NCBI GenBank assembly: GCA_964508495.1
Contig: CAZDUA010000022.1
Coordinates: 1 to 46,908, forward strand
Source: CABMGU01 sp964508495
Lineage (GTDB): Archaea; Nanobdellota; Nanobdellia; Woesearchaeales; ARS49
Direction: 5' to 3'
DNA: 46,908 nt
Shown: piece after piece, positions 8,539 through 15,439 of the stretch
How positions within the stretch are numbered: the stretch's first letter is position 1
Layout: each line of letters begins with the position of its first letter
Translations under genes and position numbers: made by a program
Notes under the pieces: generated by a model
What the model was told of the DNA's origin: nothing
Databases searched by the model: none
The model's input: only the letters and a program-made list of their open reading frames with translations

Positions 8539-8708
8539 TCTGCATTGATTGTTTTTTCTCCGCAAACGCATTCTTTTTCATCGCAAGTGCATAATTCGTT
8601 GTCAACGTAGCATTCTGTTGCTTTTCCGGTTATTTCTGGTTGTGAAAAGAATGTAACTCCAATTAATATTCCAAGGCAAAAAACTGCTAATATTATTCGG
8701 TAGTTCAT
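8505..8708 (-). CDS. Small exported Cys-rich protein with TG motif
   Basis: 67 residues from the ATG at 8708, which overlaps the stop of the upstream thioredoxin-like gene (ATGA). A membrane segment covers about 5-21, then QPEITGKAT with the TG at 27-28, then a short Cys-rich tail (six Cys, including CTCDEKECVCG) facing outside. It could bind metal or form disulfides. Co-translation with a thioredoxin-like protein supports a thiol role. The family is not recognised. The longer frame up to 8906 overlaps the upstream gene and is not used. Confidence 0.7.
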   Translation of the reverse strand: MNYRIILAVFCLGILIGVTFFSQPEITGKATECYVDNELCTCDEKECVCGEKTINADYCSKILTNSL

Positions 8709-9043
8709 GCTGTTAACTCTCTCAGTTGTTCTTCTGTTTGTAATCCGTAGACTACCGTGCTGTTCACGATGAATGATGGTATTCCTCTGATGTAATGTGG
8801 TGCTGCTGCGTCTCTGCAGAAGTCTATGTTGTATTCTTCGAACGTTACTTTTCCTTCTGCTGCAATCTTTTCCACTATTGGTTTTTGCACCCAGCACGCA
8901 ACGCATAATGGTGAGGAAAAGTATTTGATGGTTTTTTCAGAAGTTCCATAAGTGGTTGCTGGGCAGTTTGACAGTGCTCCTGTTGCCACATTTACTCCAA
9001 TTATGATTAAAACCAGCAATGCAAATGCAATCCACACCCTCAT
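8705..9043 (-). CDS. Membrane-anchored thioredoxin-like protein
   Basis: 112 residues. An N-terminal membrane anchor (about 4-22) leads into VATGALS and a thioredoxin/glutaredoxin-like fold: FSSPLCVACWVQKP holds the redox CxxC (CVAC) and RGIPSFIV the cis-Pro loop. A further Cys pair may come from SNCP and DFCRD. It probably acts outside the cytoplasmic membrane as a disulfide oxidoreductase, with reducing power from the CcdA-type protein at 12360-13316 as one possible source (inference). It overlaps the Cys-rich gene downstream by 4 bases. Confidence 0.82.
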   Translation of the reverse strand: MRVWIAFALLVLIIIGVNVATGALSNCPATTYGTSEKTIKYFSSPLCVACWVQKPIVEKIAAEGKVTFEEYNIDFCRDAAAPHYIRGIPSFIVNSTVVYGLQTEEQLRELTA

Positions 9044-9091
9044 AACTAGTTGCTACGATGATTATTTCATAAATGTTGTGAATTTATCACA

Positions 9092-9182
9092 TCGGAAATC
9101 CACTTTTTCGATGCAATTGATGGATTTCCGACTGTGCTCAAAAACTCGGGGTACCAGAATATCTTTTAAAGCTAGTTTTTGA
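9092..9182 (-). repeat. Paired-hairpin repeat element, copy C (minus strand)
   Basis: Read on the minus strand it begins TGTCAAAAACT and ends TTTCCGATGT like copy A. Stem 1 pairs 9174-9182 with 9138-9146 (9 bp, TCAAAAACT and its complement), with a long loop containing GGTACC. The linker is GCACAG. Stem 2 pairs 9121-9131 with 9092-9102 (11 bp, TCGGAAATCCA, loop 18). It sits 48 bases upstream of, and in the same sense as, the thioredoxin-like gene. With copy A it brackets the 8011-9043 segment in inverted orientation. Confidence 0.78.
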
Positions 9183-9241
9183 CACAATAAAGCTTAAATA
9201 CTACAATTTGTATATATTGTTTATCAAAACTGGTGATGGGA

Positions 9242-9385
9242 ATGAAAGCTAAATTCCGGTGTGGGTCTTGCAATTGGAAGTTTACAAGAAACTACCAGCC
9301 TAACTTGTGCCCGTATTGTGGCAAAGGCGCTATATCAGTAGACTCAACTCAGGCTGCTGATGAATTATTAAGAGAAATTCAATAA
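9242..9385 (+). CDS. Small zinc-ribbon protein
   Basis: 47 residues. Two Cys pairs, FRCGSCNWKF and LCPYCGKG, about 16 residues apart form a rubredoxin-type or RPB12-like zinc ribbon; the rest is a short acidic helix. The ATG at 9242 follows the ribosome site GGTGATG; an ATG six bases earlier (9236) is in frame but lies within that site. A TATA-like GCTTAAATAC is at about 9192-9201. The role is unknown; such mini-ribbons bind nucleic acid or protein partners. It ends before a bidirectional T/A-rich terminator. Confidence 0.75.
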   Translation: MKAKFRCGSCNWKFTRNYQPNLCPYCGKGAISVDSTQAADELLREIQ

Positions 9386-9397
9386 GCTCATTTTAAA

Positions 9398-9411
9398 TTT
9401 TTTTAAAAAAA
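9398..9411. terminator. Bidirectional T7/A7 terminator
   Basis: TTTTTTTAAAAAAA lies between two converging genes (zinc ribbon and triple thioredoxin protein). Archaeal RNA polymerase terminates at T-runs, and this gives one on each strand. Confidence 0.65.
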
Positions 9412-9421
9412 TAAAGATAAT

Positions 9422-10600
9422 TTACTCTTCTTCTGAAGGAGGCGTTATTTCTGCTTCTTCAGTTACTGCTTCAGTGGCTGAAGTTCCGCTTAGGATTTCT
9501 CCAGATGTCAGGTTCTTGTATGAGAAGTTTCCGCCTGACTGTGCAAAGTAGTCCTTAAGCAGGCTTACTTGCCTGAATACAAAGCTTCCATCTTTTTCTT
9601 CTGTGCCTGCTGAGTTCCAGGCTTCTGCGAAGTTTGGATAAACGTTTGCTTCTTTTGAGAGTACTACTGTTGGTACGGCTTCAATTGCGTATTTCTTTGC
9701 CATCATTTTTCCTTTTGTGCTGGTAACGTCTATTGTTTCTTCTCCTTTGAAGTACATGTTGAAGCTTTGCTGGAATAATTCTTTTAGGACTGTTGCATTG
9801 TAGCATTCTGCACAACTTTCGTCCATTAGGTAAATCAAGTTAACCATTCCTTCTGTTTTTCCGCTTGTTACGTTGACGTATGGCGGGTTGACGAATCTTA
9901 GTACGAGTTTTCCGTCGCTTTCTTCTGTGCCTACTTGGCCCCATACTTGGCTTATGACGTCGTATTCCATTGCTTCTTTGTTGAATAATAGTGTTGGTAC
10001 TTTTTCTATCTTGTAAGTTGATATCAGTTGTTTTCCTTCATCGCTTTTTGCGTCTACTGTTTGTTCTGTGATTATCTTAACGCCTGCTTGTTTTAGCTGT
10101 GCTACTACTGCGTTCATGTCAAAGCAGTCTTTGCAGCTAGCGTCTTCCAGTACTATTAGGCTGACTTTTCCTTTGACCTTTTTGCTTGCAACATCATAGT
10201 ATGGTGCTGGTGCGCTGTCGAAGACTAGTGCGTCTTCTACAGTTTCAAAGTTTGGTATTGTAAGGTTGGCTATTTCTCCTGAGATTAATAGTGCTGGCAG
10301 TCTGCTCAGGTTGTATTTTGCGATTGCGTCTTCAGCGTCTTCAAGGCTTATTTCTTTGACTTCTGTTACGTTTATGTTTGGCTGTTGTTTGATGAAGTCT
10401 ACTGCAACGCTTACATTGAAACAGTCTTTGCAGTCTGCTCCTACTAGTGTGAGTGTGAGTTGCTTTGCGAGGATTGGTTGTTCTACTTCTTTTTTGACTG
10501 TTGGCACTGATAGTGTAAAGTATAGGCCTATTGCCACTACTATTACCAATGCTACGATTAAGTACGTGTTTATGTTTGATAGGTCTTTTTGCTTTTTCAT
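9422..10600 (-). CDS. Membrane-anchored protein with three tandem thioredoxin-like domains
   Basis: 392 residues from the ATG at 10600, chosen because GGGGGATT stands just before it. One membrane segment (about 12-31) is followed by three repeats, each opening with a CxxC motif: CKDC at 57-60, CKDC at 156-159 and CAEC at 263-266. Each has a later cis-Pro site (RLPALLI near 102, KVPTLLF near 202, AVPTVVL near 310). The C-terminus is acidic. It looks like an extracellular multi-domain thiol relay or disulfide isomerase; reduction by the CcdA-type protein in the same block is likely but inferred. The number of CxxC sites in one chain is unusual. Confidence 0.82.
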   Translation of the reverse strand: MKKQKDLSNINTYLIVALVIVVAIGLYFTLSVPTVKKEVEQPILAKQLTLTLVGADCKDCFNVSVAVDFIKQQPNINVTEVKEISLEDAEDAIAKYNLSRLPALLISGEIANLTIPNFETVEDALVFDSAPAPYYDVASKKVKGKVSLIVLEDASCKDCFDMNAVVAQLKQAGVKIITEQTVDAKSDEGKQLISTYKIEKVPTLLFNKEAMEYDVISQVWGQVGTEESDGKLVLRFVNPPYVNVTSGKTEGMVNLIYLMDESCAECYNATVLKELFQQSFNMYFKGEETIDVTSTKGKMMAKKYAIEAVPTVVLSKEANVYPNFAEAWNSAGTEEKDGSFVFRQVSLLKDYFAQSGGNFSYKNLTSGEILSGTSATEAVTEEAEITPPSEEE

Positions 10601-10687
10601 GTCAATCCCCCTGATGGTGCTCGAGAACAACCGGTATTTAAGTTTTTACCCTGTTAAGTTATCCCGTGCTGGTGTCTAAAATAAGTT

Positions 10688-10695
10688 AAAAAAAA
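10688..10695 (-). terminator. T8 terminator on the minus strand
   Basis: A run of eight A on the plus strand directly follows the stop of the 67-residue MVGGC protein, giving T8 in the minus-strand transcript. It probably ends the operon that runs leftward from 11641. Confidence 0.5.
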
Positions 10696-10899
10696 TCAAC
10701 AGCCGCCGACCATATTTGGAAGGTTTTGCAAGTTGCTTGGTAACTGTGGGCTTCCGCTCGCGCCTGATTGTGTTGGTGCTGCAGTGCTTATTTCTCCGCT
10801 TGCCAGTTTTGTTTTCAGGCTGAATAGCTGGAATGCTTGTACTCCTGCTATCAATACTAGTGCTCCGAGCACGATTGCAATTACAACGTTTTTGTTCAT
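10696..10899 (-). CDS. Small anchored protein ending in MVGGC
   Basis: 67 residues: a membrane segment (about 5-26), a Ser/Ala/Gly/Pro-rich linker and the C-terminus NLPNMVGGC. The last five residues match exactly those of the next gene upstream (10916-11641), 16 bases away and probably in the same operon, with an AGGAGG-like ribosome site between them. The Cys is the only one in the protein and is its last residue, on the outer side of the membrane if the N-terminus is inside. It could be a thiol or metal ligand or a lipidation point. The family is not recognised. Confidence 0.72.
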   Translation of the reverse strand: MNKNVVIAIVLGALVLIAGVQAFQLFSLKTKLASGEISTAAPTQSGASGSPQLPSNLQNLPNMVGGC

Positions 10900-10915
10900 T
10901 TTTCAATCCTCCTGT

Positions 10916-11641
10916 TTAACATCCGCCGACCATGCTTGGTACGTCTTTGAGTACGCTGGCGTCTCCGCCTGCGATTTGTATTCCAAGTTCTACCATGTTT
11001 TTTGGGAACCAGAGCGATTTCCATCTGAGTGCTTCTCTTAAGACTTCTGCGTCGCTCATGTCTGTGTTTGCCATTAAGTATAGCGTGATTGCTTGTATTG
11101 CTGGATTGTGCGTGCATCCGCATCTTGACTTTCCATCTGCTGCGATGCCAACAGGTCCTATGCCGCAGCAATATTCACAGCTTATTCCTACTGGTTGTGT
11201 TGCGAGTGCAAGATATCTTTTCCAGACTTCTGGCTTGTTTGTTTGGACATCTTGCTTGATTGCAGGATATAGTTCTCTTGCCAGGAAGTTTAACGCTTTT
11301 ACTGGGTCATCGTATGATATGCCTAGCTCTTTTCCGTACTCTGGCGTTCCTTTTGGTATTAAAGTGTCTATGACTCCTTGTGCATCTTTTCCTTCAAGTG
11401 AGAAGGTTGCTGCTACTGCTTGCGCAGTGCTTTTGATGCTTGTAACATCAACGTCCTTAAGGTCTCCGCTTGAGAGGCTTTTTACTGATGTTGATGTTCC
11501 TCCAAATGACAATATTGGTGTTCCAAGCATGTTTCCTAGCTGGAATAGTTGTATTTGGTTGAATAGTATGAGTACTGCGGCTATTGCGATTATCCATATT
11601 GTTGAACTGCTTACTTCATCTTCTTTTTTCTCGTGTGCCAT
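10916..11641 (-). CDS. Anchored Cys/His protein (PCYCGC-like) ending in MVGGC
   Basis: 241 residues. A polar N-terminus and a membrane segment (about 14-32) are followed by an extracellular helical domain. At about 150-182 lies ISCEYCCGIGP ... RCGCTHNP, a Cys-Cys cluster ending in CGC-x-H that recalls proteins with a PCYCGC motif; this link is tentative. The C-terminus DVPSMVGGC is shared with the downstream gene. The cluster and tail suggest binding of copper or another soft metal, or thiol exchange with the nearby thioredoxin-like proteins. The ribosome site is AGGGGG before the ATG. Confidence 0.72.
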   Translation of the reverse strand: MAHEKKEDEVSSSTIWIIAIAAVLILFNQIQLFQLGNMLGTPILSFGGTSTSVKSLSSGDLKDVDVTSIKSTAQAVAATFSLEGKDAQGVIDTLIPKGTPEYGKELGISYDDPVKALNFLARELYPAIKQDVQTNKPEVWKRYLALATQPVGISCEYCCGIGPVGIAADGKSRCGCTHNPAIQAITLYLMANTDMSDAEVLREALRWKSLWFPKNMVELGIQIAGGDASVLKDVPSMVGGC

Positions 11642-11701
11642 GAATTGACCCCCTGCTTTTTAAAGCATTACAATTGTTGAAATACTTAGAGTTTAAAAGC
11701 T

Positions 11702-12340
11702 TTACGAACTTGCGTTCGCTGTTTCTTCTGGCTCGAAAACGAGTTTGATTACTTGTTTTCTTGCGTCTTGTACTGCGATTGGTACGTAGTCTCTGAAGTC
11801 TTCTCTTGGCTGGTCGTTAACGTACATTTTGAGTTTTCCTGGCTTGCCGTCTGGGCACAGGTCTCCGTTTTTCTTGTCGAGTATTTTGTCTTTGTCGAAT
11901 GGAACGCTGATGATATCAAAAAATTTGCCGAGTGCGATATCTTCTTTTTTCTGGATTAATCCTTCAATATGTATAGTGTTGTCAAAGTGGTGATGCATTA
12001 TATGTTCGCCGCAGAAGTCTTTCCCGTGTACAGTGCCAGGTGTTTCTTTGCCGCACGGCAAGTCTATTTTTTCGCCGCAAATGCTTAACTCAACAGCTGC
12101 GTGCCAGTGGACTTCTCTGTCCGTGTACATTTGTGGCTTGCTTTTGTATAGCCACATTACTATCACTGCGAATCCGACTATTGCGATTATTGTGATGATT
12201 ATCCAGAAATAGTTCTTTTTTCTTTGTTTCAGGTCGTGTTCTTCATCTTTTCTTTCGTGCGCTTCCTCACGTACTTTTTTGTGTTGTGCTCTTTTTTGAT
12301 GTCCGCTTAGCGCGTTGAGAACTTCTTTTTCGCCTTCCAT
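11702..12340 (-). CDS. Anchored His-rich putative metal-binding protein
   Basis: 212 residues. A highly charged cytosolic N-terminus (about 1-42, rich in Lys, Glu and His) is followed by one membrane segment (about 43-65) and an outer domain. That domain begins VHWHAAVEL and holds CGEK, PCGKE, DFCGEHIMHHHFDN and IHIEG, a set of His and Cys fit to bind copper or zinc. NGDLCPDG adds another Cys. I do not recognise the family. Its place between CcdA and the MVGGC proteins argues for a role in envelope metal or thiol handling. Confidence 0.7.
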   Translation of the reverse strand: MEGEKEVLNALSGHQKRAQHKKVREEAHERKDEEHDLKQRKKNYFWIIITIIAIVGFAVIVMWLYKSKPQMYTDREVHWHAAVELSICGEKIDLPCGKETPGTVHGKDFCGEHIMHHHFDNTIHIEGLIQKKEDIALGKFFDIISVPFDKDKILDKKNGDLCPDGKPGKLKMYVNDQPREDFRDYVPIAVQDARKQVIKLVFEPEETANASS

Positions 12341-12359
12341 GGTTGTGCCTTCTGAGGTC

Positions 12360-13316
12360 TTATTTATATGTTTTATGATGTTTGATTGCTTTCCACATCA
12401 CCGCAATAATGATTATGGCCGCTATCACGCCTATCACGTTTGCTGTTGTCGACGTGAAGAATGTCGATTTTACTAGGTATTCGTTCATGTCTGTGAAGAA
12501 CGTCATTGACCATGGAACATATTTTGGGATTTCAGTCATGAACGCTCTTGTTCCTTTTGTTGCGAGCATTATGATTCCTATTGTTATAAGCAAAACCCCT
12601 CCTATTATTCCATACTTGTGCGTGTGTATTTTTTTGCCGAATAAATTGAATTCTATGTGTTTGCTTGTGAACCATTTTGCCACGTCATATTTGTCTGAGA
12701 AGTATGATACGATTAGGAGTGGCAGAGTTACGCCTAACGCGTAGAATGCGAACAACGTTGTTGATTTTAGTATGCTTCCCGCCGTGGTTGATAATACGAT
12801 TATTCCTGCAAGTATTGGTCCTACGCATGGGCTCCATCCTACTGCGAAGAAGAATCCTAGGAAAAATACTCCCCAGCCATGGTCTGGCTTGTGTTTAACT
12901 CTGAAATCAAAGAGTGAGAATCCCAGGTTGAAAATTAGCATTATTCCAAAAAGTATCAGCAATGCGCCGGATATCATGGCGAAAATTTCTTTGTATTGGT
13001 TGAAGAAATTGCCTACTAGTCCTGCAATAAATCCGAATATGATGAACGCGAGTGTCATTCCCAATGAAAATAATGCCGTCATGAACATTGCTCTTTTTCT
13101 TTCTTTGAACAGGTATGCGAAGAATGTTGGTATGACTGCGAATCCGCATGGTGATGTGAATGTTAGTATGCCTCCGATGAATGCTATGAGAAAGGTGACT
13201 GCTAATCCCACTTGCATTTCATAATCGAGTACTTTTTGCGCTCCTGGAGGGAATTCTAGCGCTACGACTGTGCTGATGAGTGTTAACGCAATTAACAGTA
13301 AGAGTATTTTTTTCAT
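12360..13316 (-). CDS. CcdA/DsbD-type thiol electron transporter
   Basis: 318 residues. A signal-like N-terminus (about 1-20) precedes six to eight membrane segments. The two membrane Cys of the family appear in FTSPCGFAVIP (Cys near 57) and WSPCVGP (Cys near 163), each next to Pro. The protein carries reducing equivalents from cytosolic thioredoxin across the membrane to outer thiol proteins. Likely partners are the thioredoxin-like proteins at 8705-9043 and 9422-10600. It overlaps the Cys-rich lipoprotein gene upstream by 4 bases. In bacteria similar proteins serve cytochrome c maturation or copper tolerance; here the Cys-rich neighbours favour the latter (inference). Confidence 0.9.
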   Translation of the reverse strand: MKKILLLLIALTLISTVVALEFPPGAQKVLDYEMQVGLAVTFLIAFIGGILTFTSPCGFAVIPTFFAYLFKERKRAMFMTALFSLGMTLAFIIFGFIAGLVGNFFNQYKEIFAMISGALLILFGIMLIFNLGFSLFDFRVKHKPDHGWGVFFLGFFFAVGWSPCVGPILAGIIVLSTTAGSILKSTTLFAFYALGVTLPLLIVSYFSDKYDVAKWFTSKHIEFNLFGKKIHTHKYGIIGGVLLITIGIIMLATKGTRAFMTEIPKYVPWSMTFFTDMNEYLVKSTFFTSTTANVIGVIAAIIIIAVMWKAIKHHKTYK

Positions 13317-13540
13317 TTTATGAATTCCTCGTATTCTTGTTGCATGCAGATGTGGTTTTTGTCGTCAGGCATGCACCCGTAGCAGGTGTTGCCTGTTGGT
13401 TTGCCTTCCTTTAGCTCTGACATTTTCATCCATGCACCGCCTTTTTCAGCGCAGTATTCTTTGTATGTCTGCTGTTCAGTGCTTATTTGTTCTGCCGCAC
13501 AGCCGGCCAATAATATGATCATAAGTATGAATGCCTTCAT
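13313..13540 (-). CDS. Small Cys-rich lipoprotein
   Basis: 75 residues with a lipobox-like ILLAGC (Cys near 14). The outer part has four more Cys: KEYCAEKGG, TCYGCMPD and HICMQQ. The E-x-Y-C-x-E-K-G-G-x-W opening followed by C-x2-C resembles small bacterial DUF333-type or Cys-rich secreted proteins, but I cannot place it firmly. It overlaps the CcdA-type gene by 4 bases, so co-translation and a direct thiol or metal partnership are plausible. Confidence 0.7.
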   Translation of the reverse strand: MKAFILMIILLAGCAAEQISTEQQTYKEYCAEKGGAWMKMSELKEGKPTGNTCYGCMPDDKNHICMQQEYEEFIK

Positions 13541-13565
13541 GTCCGTTTTTTATGTAGAGTTTTAT

Positions 13566-14342
13566 TTAAGTTTTGTTAATAATGAATTCAAACTTTGCAA
13601 TGCGCGCTTCCTTTTCATGCATAAACTCTGCCCAAACGGTGTAATCTCCAGAATACTCCGGCGTATAGTTGAATGCTAAGAGATTGTCATTGTCTCCAAT
13701 AGCATCGTGCAAGTGCGCGAATTCGTCCAGAGTATTGCTGATGATGATAAGGTGTGCGTCTGCACCAAGCCATTTTTCAGTAATCGGAACAGGTGCATCA
13801 TCTTCGGTAACAATAAAACTGAGTTGCGCCGGATTGTCTTGTTGCAATTCATTTGTTTGCATTTCTACTTTCAAACCATTTAGCGTATCTAGCTCTGGCA
13901 GTTCTGTTGTTCCCACAACAGTTAATGGATAATCTATAATATGCTCAAGTACGCCGTCAGTAAATTCCACCCATAGGCGGTATTCCCCAGGCGCCAGGAA
14001 AGAGTATGGGATTGAAAATACGCCATTTTCCTTTTTCTCTGGATGCAAATGATCGAAATAGTTCAAATCCTGTCTAACGAGTATTAAATGTACGAGTTTT
14101 TCGTGAAGTAACTTTAGCTCCATCGGTTTGCCACTTTGCAGAATTGTGAATTTCAATTCTGTTTCTTTGCCAGCCTCTGCTGTTGGCCGTGCAAATGTTA
14201 TTTTGAAATCATGCAGGTTAAACTCATCTTTGTCCGCGTGAACTTTCATGACTTTTGCTGCCGTGTGCTGTACTCCGTGCTCGGGTGCAGGCGCTGTACA
14301 CGATGCTAAAATCAACAGAACAATTAATAGGGCTTTTTTCAT
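13566..14342 (-). CDS. Lipoprotein with two beta-sandwich His-motif repeats
   Basis: 258 residues. The lipobox-like LLILASC (Cys near 15) is followed by a His-rich stretch and two related beta domains. Each repeat has a VHLILV/AHLIII strand, a D/N-x-F-x-HLH motif (NYFDHLHPE near 98, DEFAHLHDA near 207) and a closing PGEYRLWVEF or SGDYTVWAEF strand. The duplicated HLH sites look like metal sites; relatives of this type occur beside copper and mercury genes in bacteria (recollection, not searched). It is divergent from the BlaI/CopY-type repressor, with a palindrome between them, so it is probably its target. Confidence 0.72.
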   Translation of the reverse strand: MKKALLIVLLILASCTAPAPEHGVQHTAAKVMKVHADKDEFNLHDFKITFARPTAEAGKETELKFTILQSGKPMELKLLHEKLVHLILVRQDLNYFDHLHPEKKENGVFSIPYSFLAPGEYRLWVEFTDGVLEHIIDYPLTVVGTTELPELDTLNGLKVEMQTNELQQDNPAQLSFIVTEDDAPVPITEKWLGADAHLIIISNTLDEFAHLHDAIGDNDNLLAFNYTPEYSGDYTVWAEFMHEKEARIAKFEFIINKT

Positions 14343-14346
14343 GAAG

Positions 14347-14365
14347 CTTTACACCCAGCGTAAAG
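14347..14365. promoter_or_regulatory. Palindromic operator candidate between lipoprotein and BlaI/CopY-type genes
   Basis: CTTTACACCCAGCGTAAAG: 6-base arms (CTTTAC/GTAAAG) around 7 bases, immediately upstream of the lipoprotein ATG and next to the TATTTAAAG box (about 14366-14374), which can serve both directions. BlaI/CopY proteins bind short TACA/TGTA dyads, and the arms contain TTAC/GTAA. Binding here would block both promoters and give autoregulation; this is an inference. Confidence 0.5.
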
Positions 14366-14389
14366 TATTTAAAGATTGTGGACTTAACA

Positions 14390-14743
14390 ATGGGCATGAA
14401 AGAGAAGGTCGCTGATTTTGACGCGTTGCTGAGTCCTCTTGAGGCAGATGTTCTTTCTGTTTTATGGCCTGACAAGAAGTTGCGTGTTCGTGAAATTCAC
14501 GAGAAGCTGATTAAAAAGGTTGCTTTGAGCTCTGTTGCTGTTATTTGTGATCGCTTGCACGATAAAGGTATTGTTGCTAGGAAGATTGAGACTGCGCGTG
14601 GCGGTGTCAGATATATTTACTATCCTACTCAGGACAAGAGTTCTTTTGAAAAGTCTGTTGTTGAGAATACTGTTAACAAGTTGATTAAAACTTTTGGTTC
14701 TAATGCGGTTTCGTACTTTAATGAGAGGTTCAAAAAGAAATGA
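14390..14743 (+). CDS. BlaI/MecI/CopY-family transcriptional repressor
   Basis: 117 residues from the ATG at 14390; another ATG at 14396 is equally close to the expected leaderless start about 25 bases after TTTAAA at 14368. The winged helix is clear: LSPLEADVLSVLWP, VREIHEKL, and a recognition region AVICDRLHDKGIVARK, then a wing with RYIYYP. Members repress beta-lactamase or copper-export genes and are released by proteolysis or metal. It overlaps the membrane metalloprotease gene by 4 bases, the same pairing as BlaI-BlaR1. Copper-related neighbours favour a CopY-like role, but no C-terminal Cys-x-Cys metal motif is present, so signalling through the protease is more likely. Confidence 0.85.
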   Translation: MGMKEKVADFDALLSPLEADVLSVLWPDKKLRVREIHEKLIKKVALSSVAVICDRLHDKGIVARKIETARGGVRYIYYPTQDKSSFEKSVVENTVNKLIKTFGSNAVSYFNERFKKK

Positions 14744-15438
14744 TTTGGGATAGCACGGTAAGTTTTGTAACCGACCCTACAAAAATGTTGATCGTTGTAG
14801 TTTCTGTTCTTCTCGGCATTACTGCTTTGCTTGCTTGGAAGAAGTATAACAAGCCCGCTTTATTGTATGCTCATTTGTTTTTCGTGCTTTCTCCAATTTT
14901 CTATTTTGCTTTGTCTGTTAATTGCAGTTTGAAGCTTGTGCAGGGCTTGTTGTCTTGGTGTACTGCTTTGTTCGCAAAGTTTGTTCTTTACTTGCTGCCT
15001 CCTTTGATGGCGTTATCATTTATTGCTGGCTACATTGTTCTTCCGCGTTTGTACAGAAGAATTGGAAAGCCGTTGTCGCTTAAGGCGTTCAGAGAATTGT
15101 GCAGGTTGACTGGCATTAATGCTGAGTTATTCTTGGTTGACAAGGCAGAGCCTGTCGCGTTTACTCTCGGAAAGCGTGTTTTCATTTCTGTTGGCATGTT
15201 TGAATTGCTGTCAAGAAAGGAGTTGGAAGCGGTTTTGTTGCACGAGTTGCATCATGTTAAGGCGCGTTCTTCTTGGGGAAAGTTTAGTTCAAGTTTTGTT
15301 CGCTTGTTTTCTCCTGTTGCTTGGTTTTCTGCAAGCTCTGTTGAGAAGGAAGAGTGCTCTGCTGACGCGTTTGCTGTTAGGATGCAGAAGACAAGAACAT
15401 ATCTCAATTCTGCAAAGAAAAAGGTCAGAGTGTTCTAA
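14740..15438 (+). CDS. BlaR1/HtpX-like membrane metalloprotease (M56/M48)
   Basis: 232 residues with membrane segments at about 16-33, 40-60, 70-88 and 90-105. The zinc site HELHH is at 168-172, and EECSADAFA at about 206-214 supplies the third ligand Glu. This is the M56/M48 protease layout. It overlaps the repressor gene by 4 bases, so it probably cleaves that repressor on a signal, as BlaR1 does with BlaI. Unlike BlaR1 it has no penicillin-binding sensor domain, so the signal is unknown; envelope metal or thiol stress is suggested by the neighbours. Confidence 0.85.
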   Translation: MIWDSTVSFVTDPTKMLIVVVSVLLGITALLAWKKYNKPALLYAHLFFVLSPIFYFALSVNCSLKLVQGLLSWCTALFAKFVLYLLPPLMALSFIAGYIVLPRLYRRIGKPLSLKAFRELCRLTGINAELFLVDKAEPVAFTLGKRVFISVGMFELLSRKELEAVLLHELHHVKARSSWGKFSSSFVRLFSPVAWFSASSVEKEECSADAFAVRMQKTRTYLNSAKKKVRVF

Positions 15439-15439
15439 G

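Noticed and set aside
10932..11648. 238-residue plus-strand frame opposite the MVGGC protein
   Set aside because: It is the antisense of a gene with ribosome site, anchor and Cys motif; the translation has no domain and no promoter.
13566..14342. CopC or plastocyanin identity for the duplicated lipoprotein
   Set aside because: The HLH motifs and repeat layout do not match the CopC or cupredoxin ligand pattern; only a general metal-binding role is kept.
15119..15439. Extension of the cupredoxin protein upstream
   Set aside because: It overlaps the HELHH protease in another frame and shows no signal peptide or family features; the membrane protein begins naturally at 15440.
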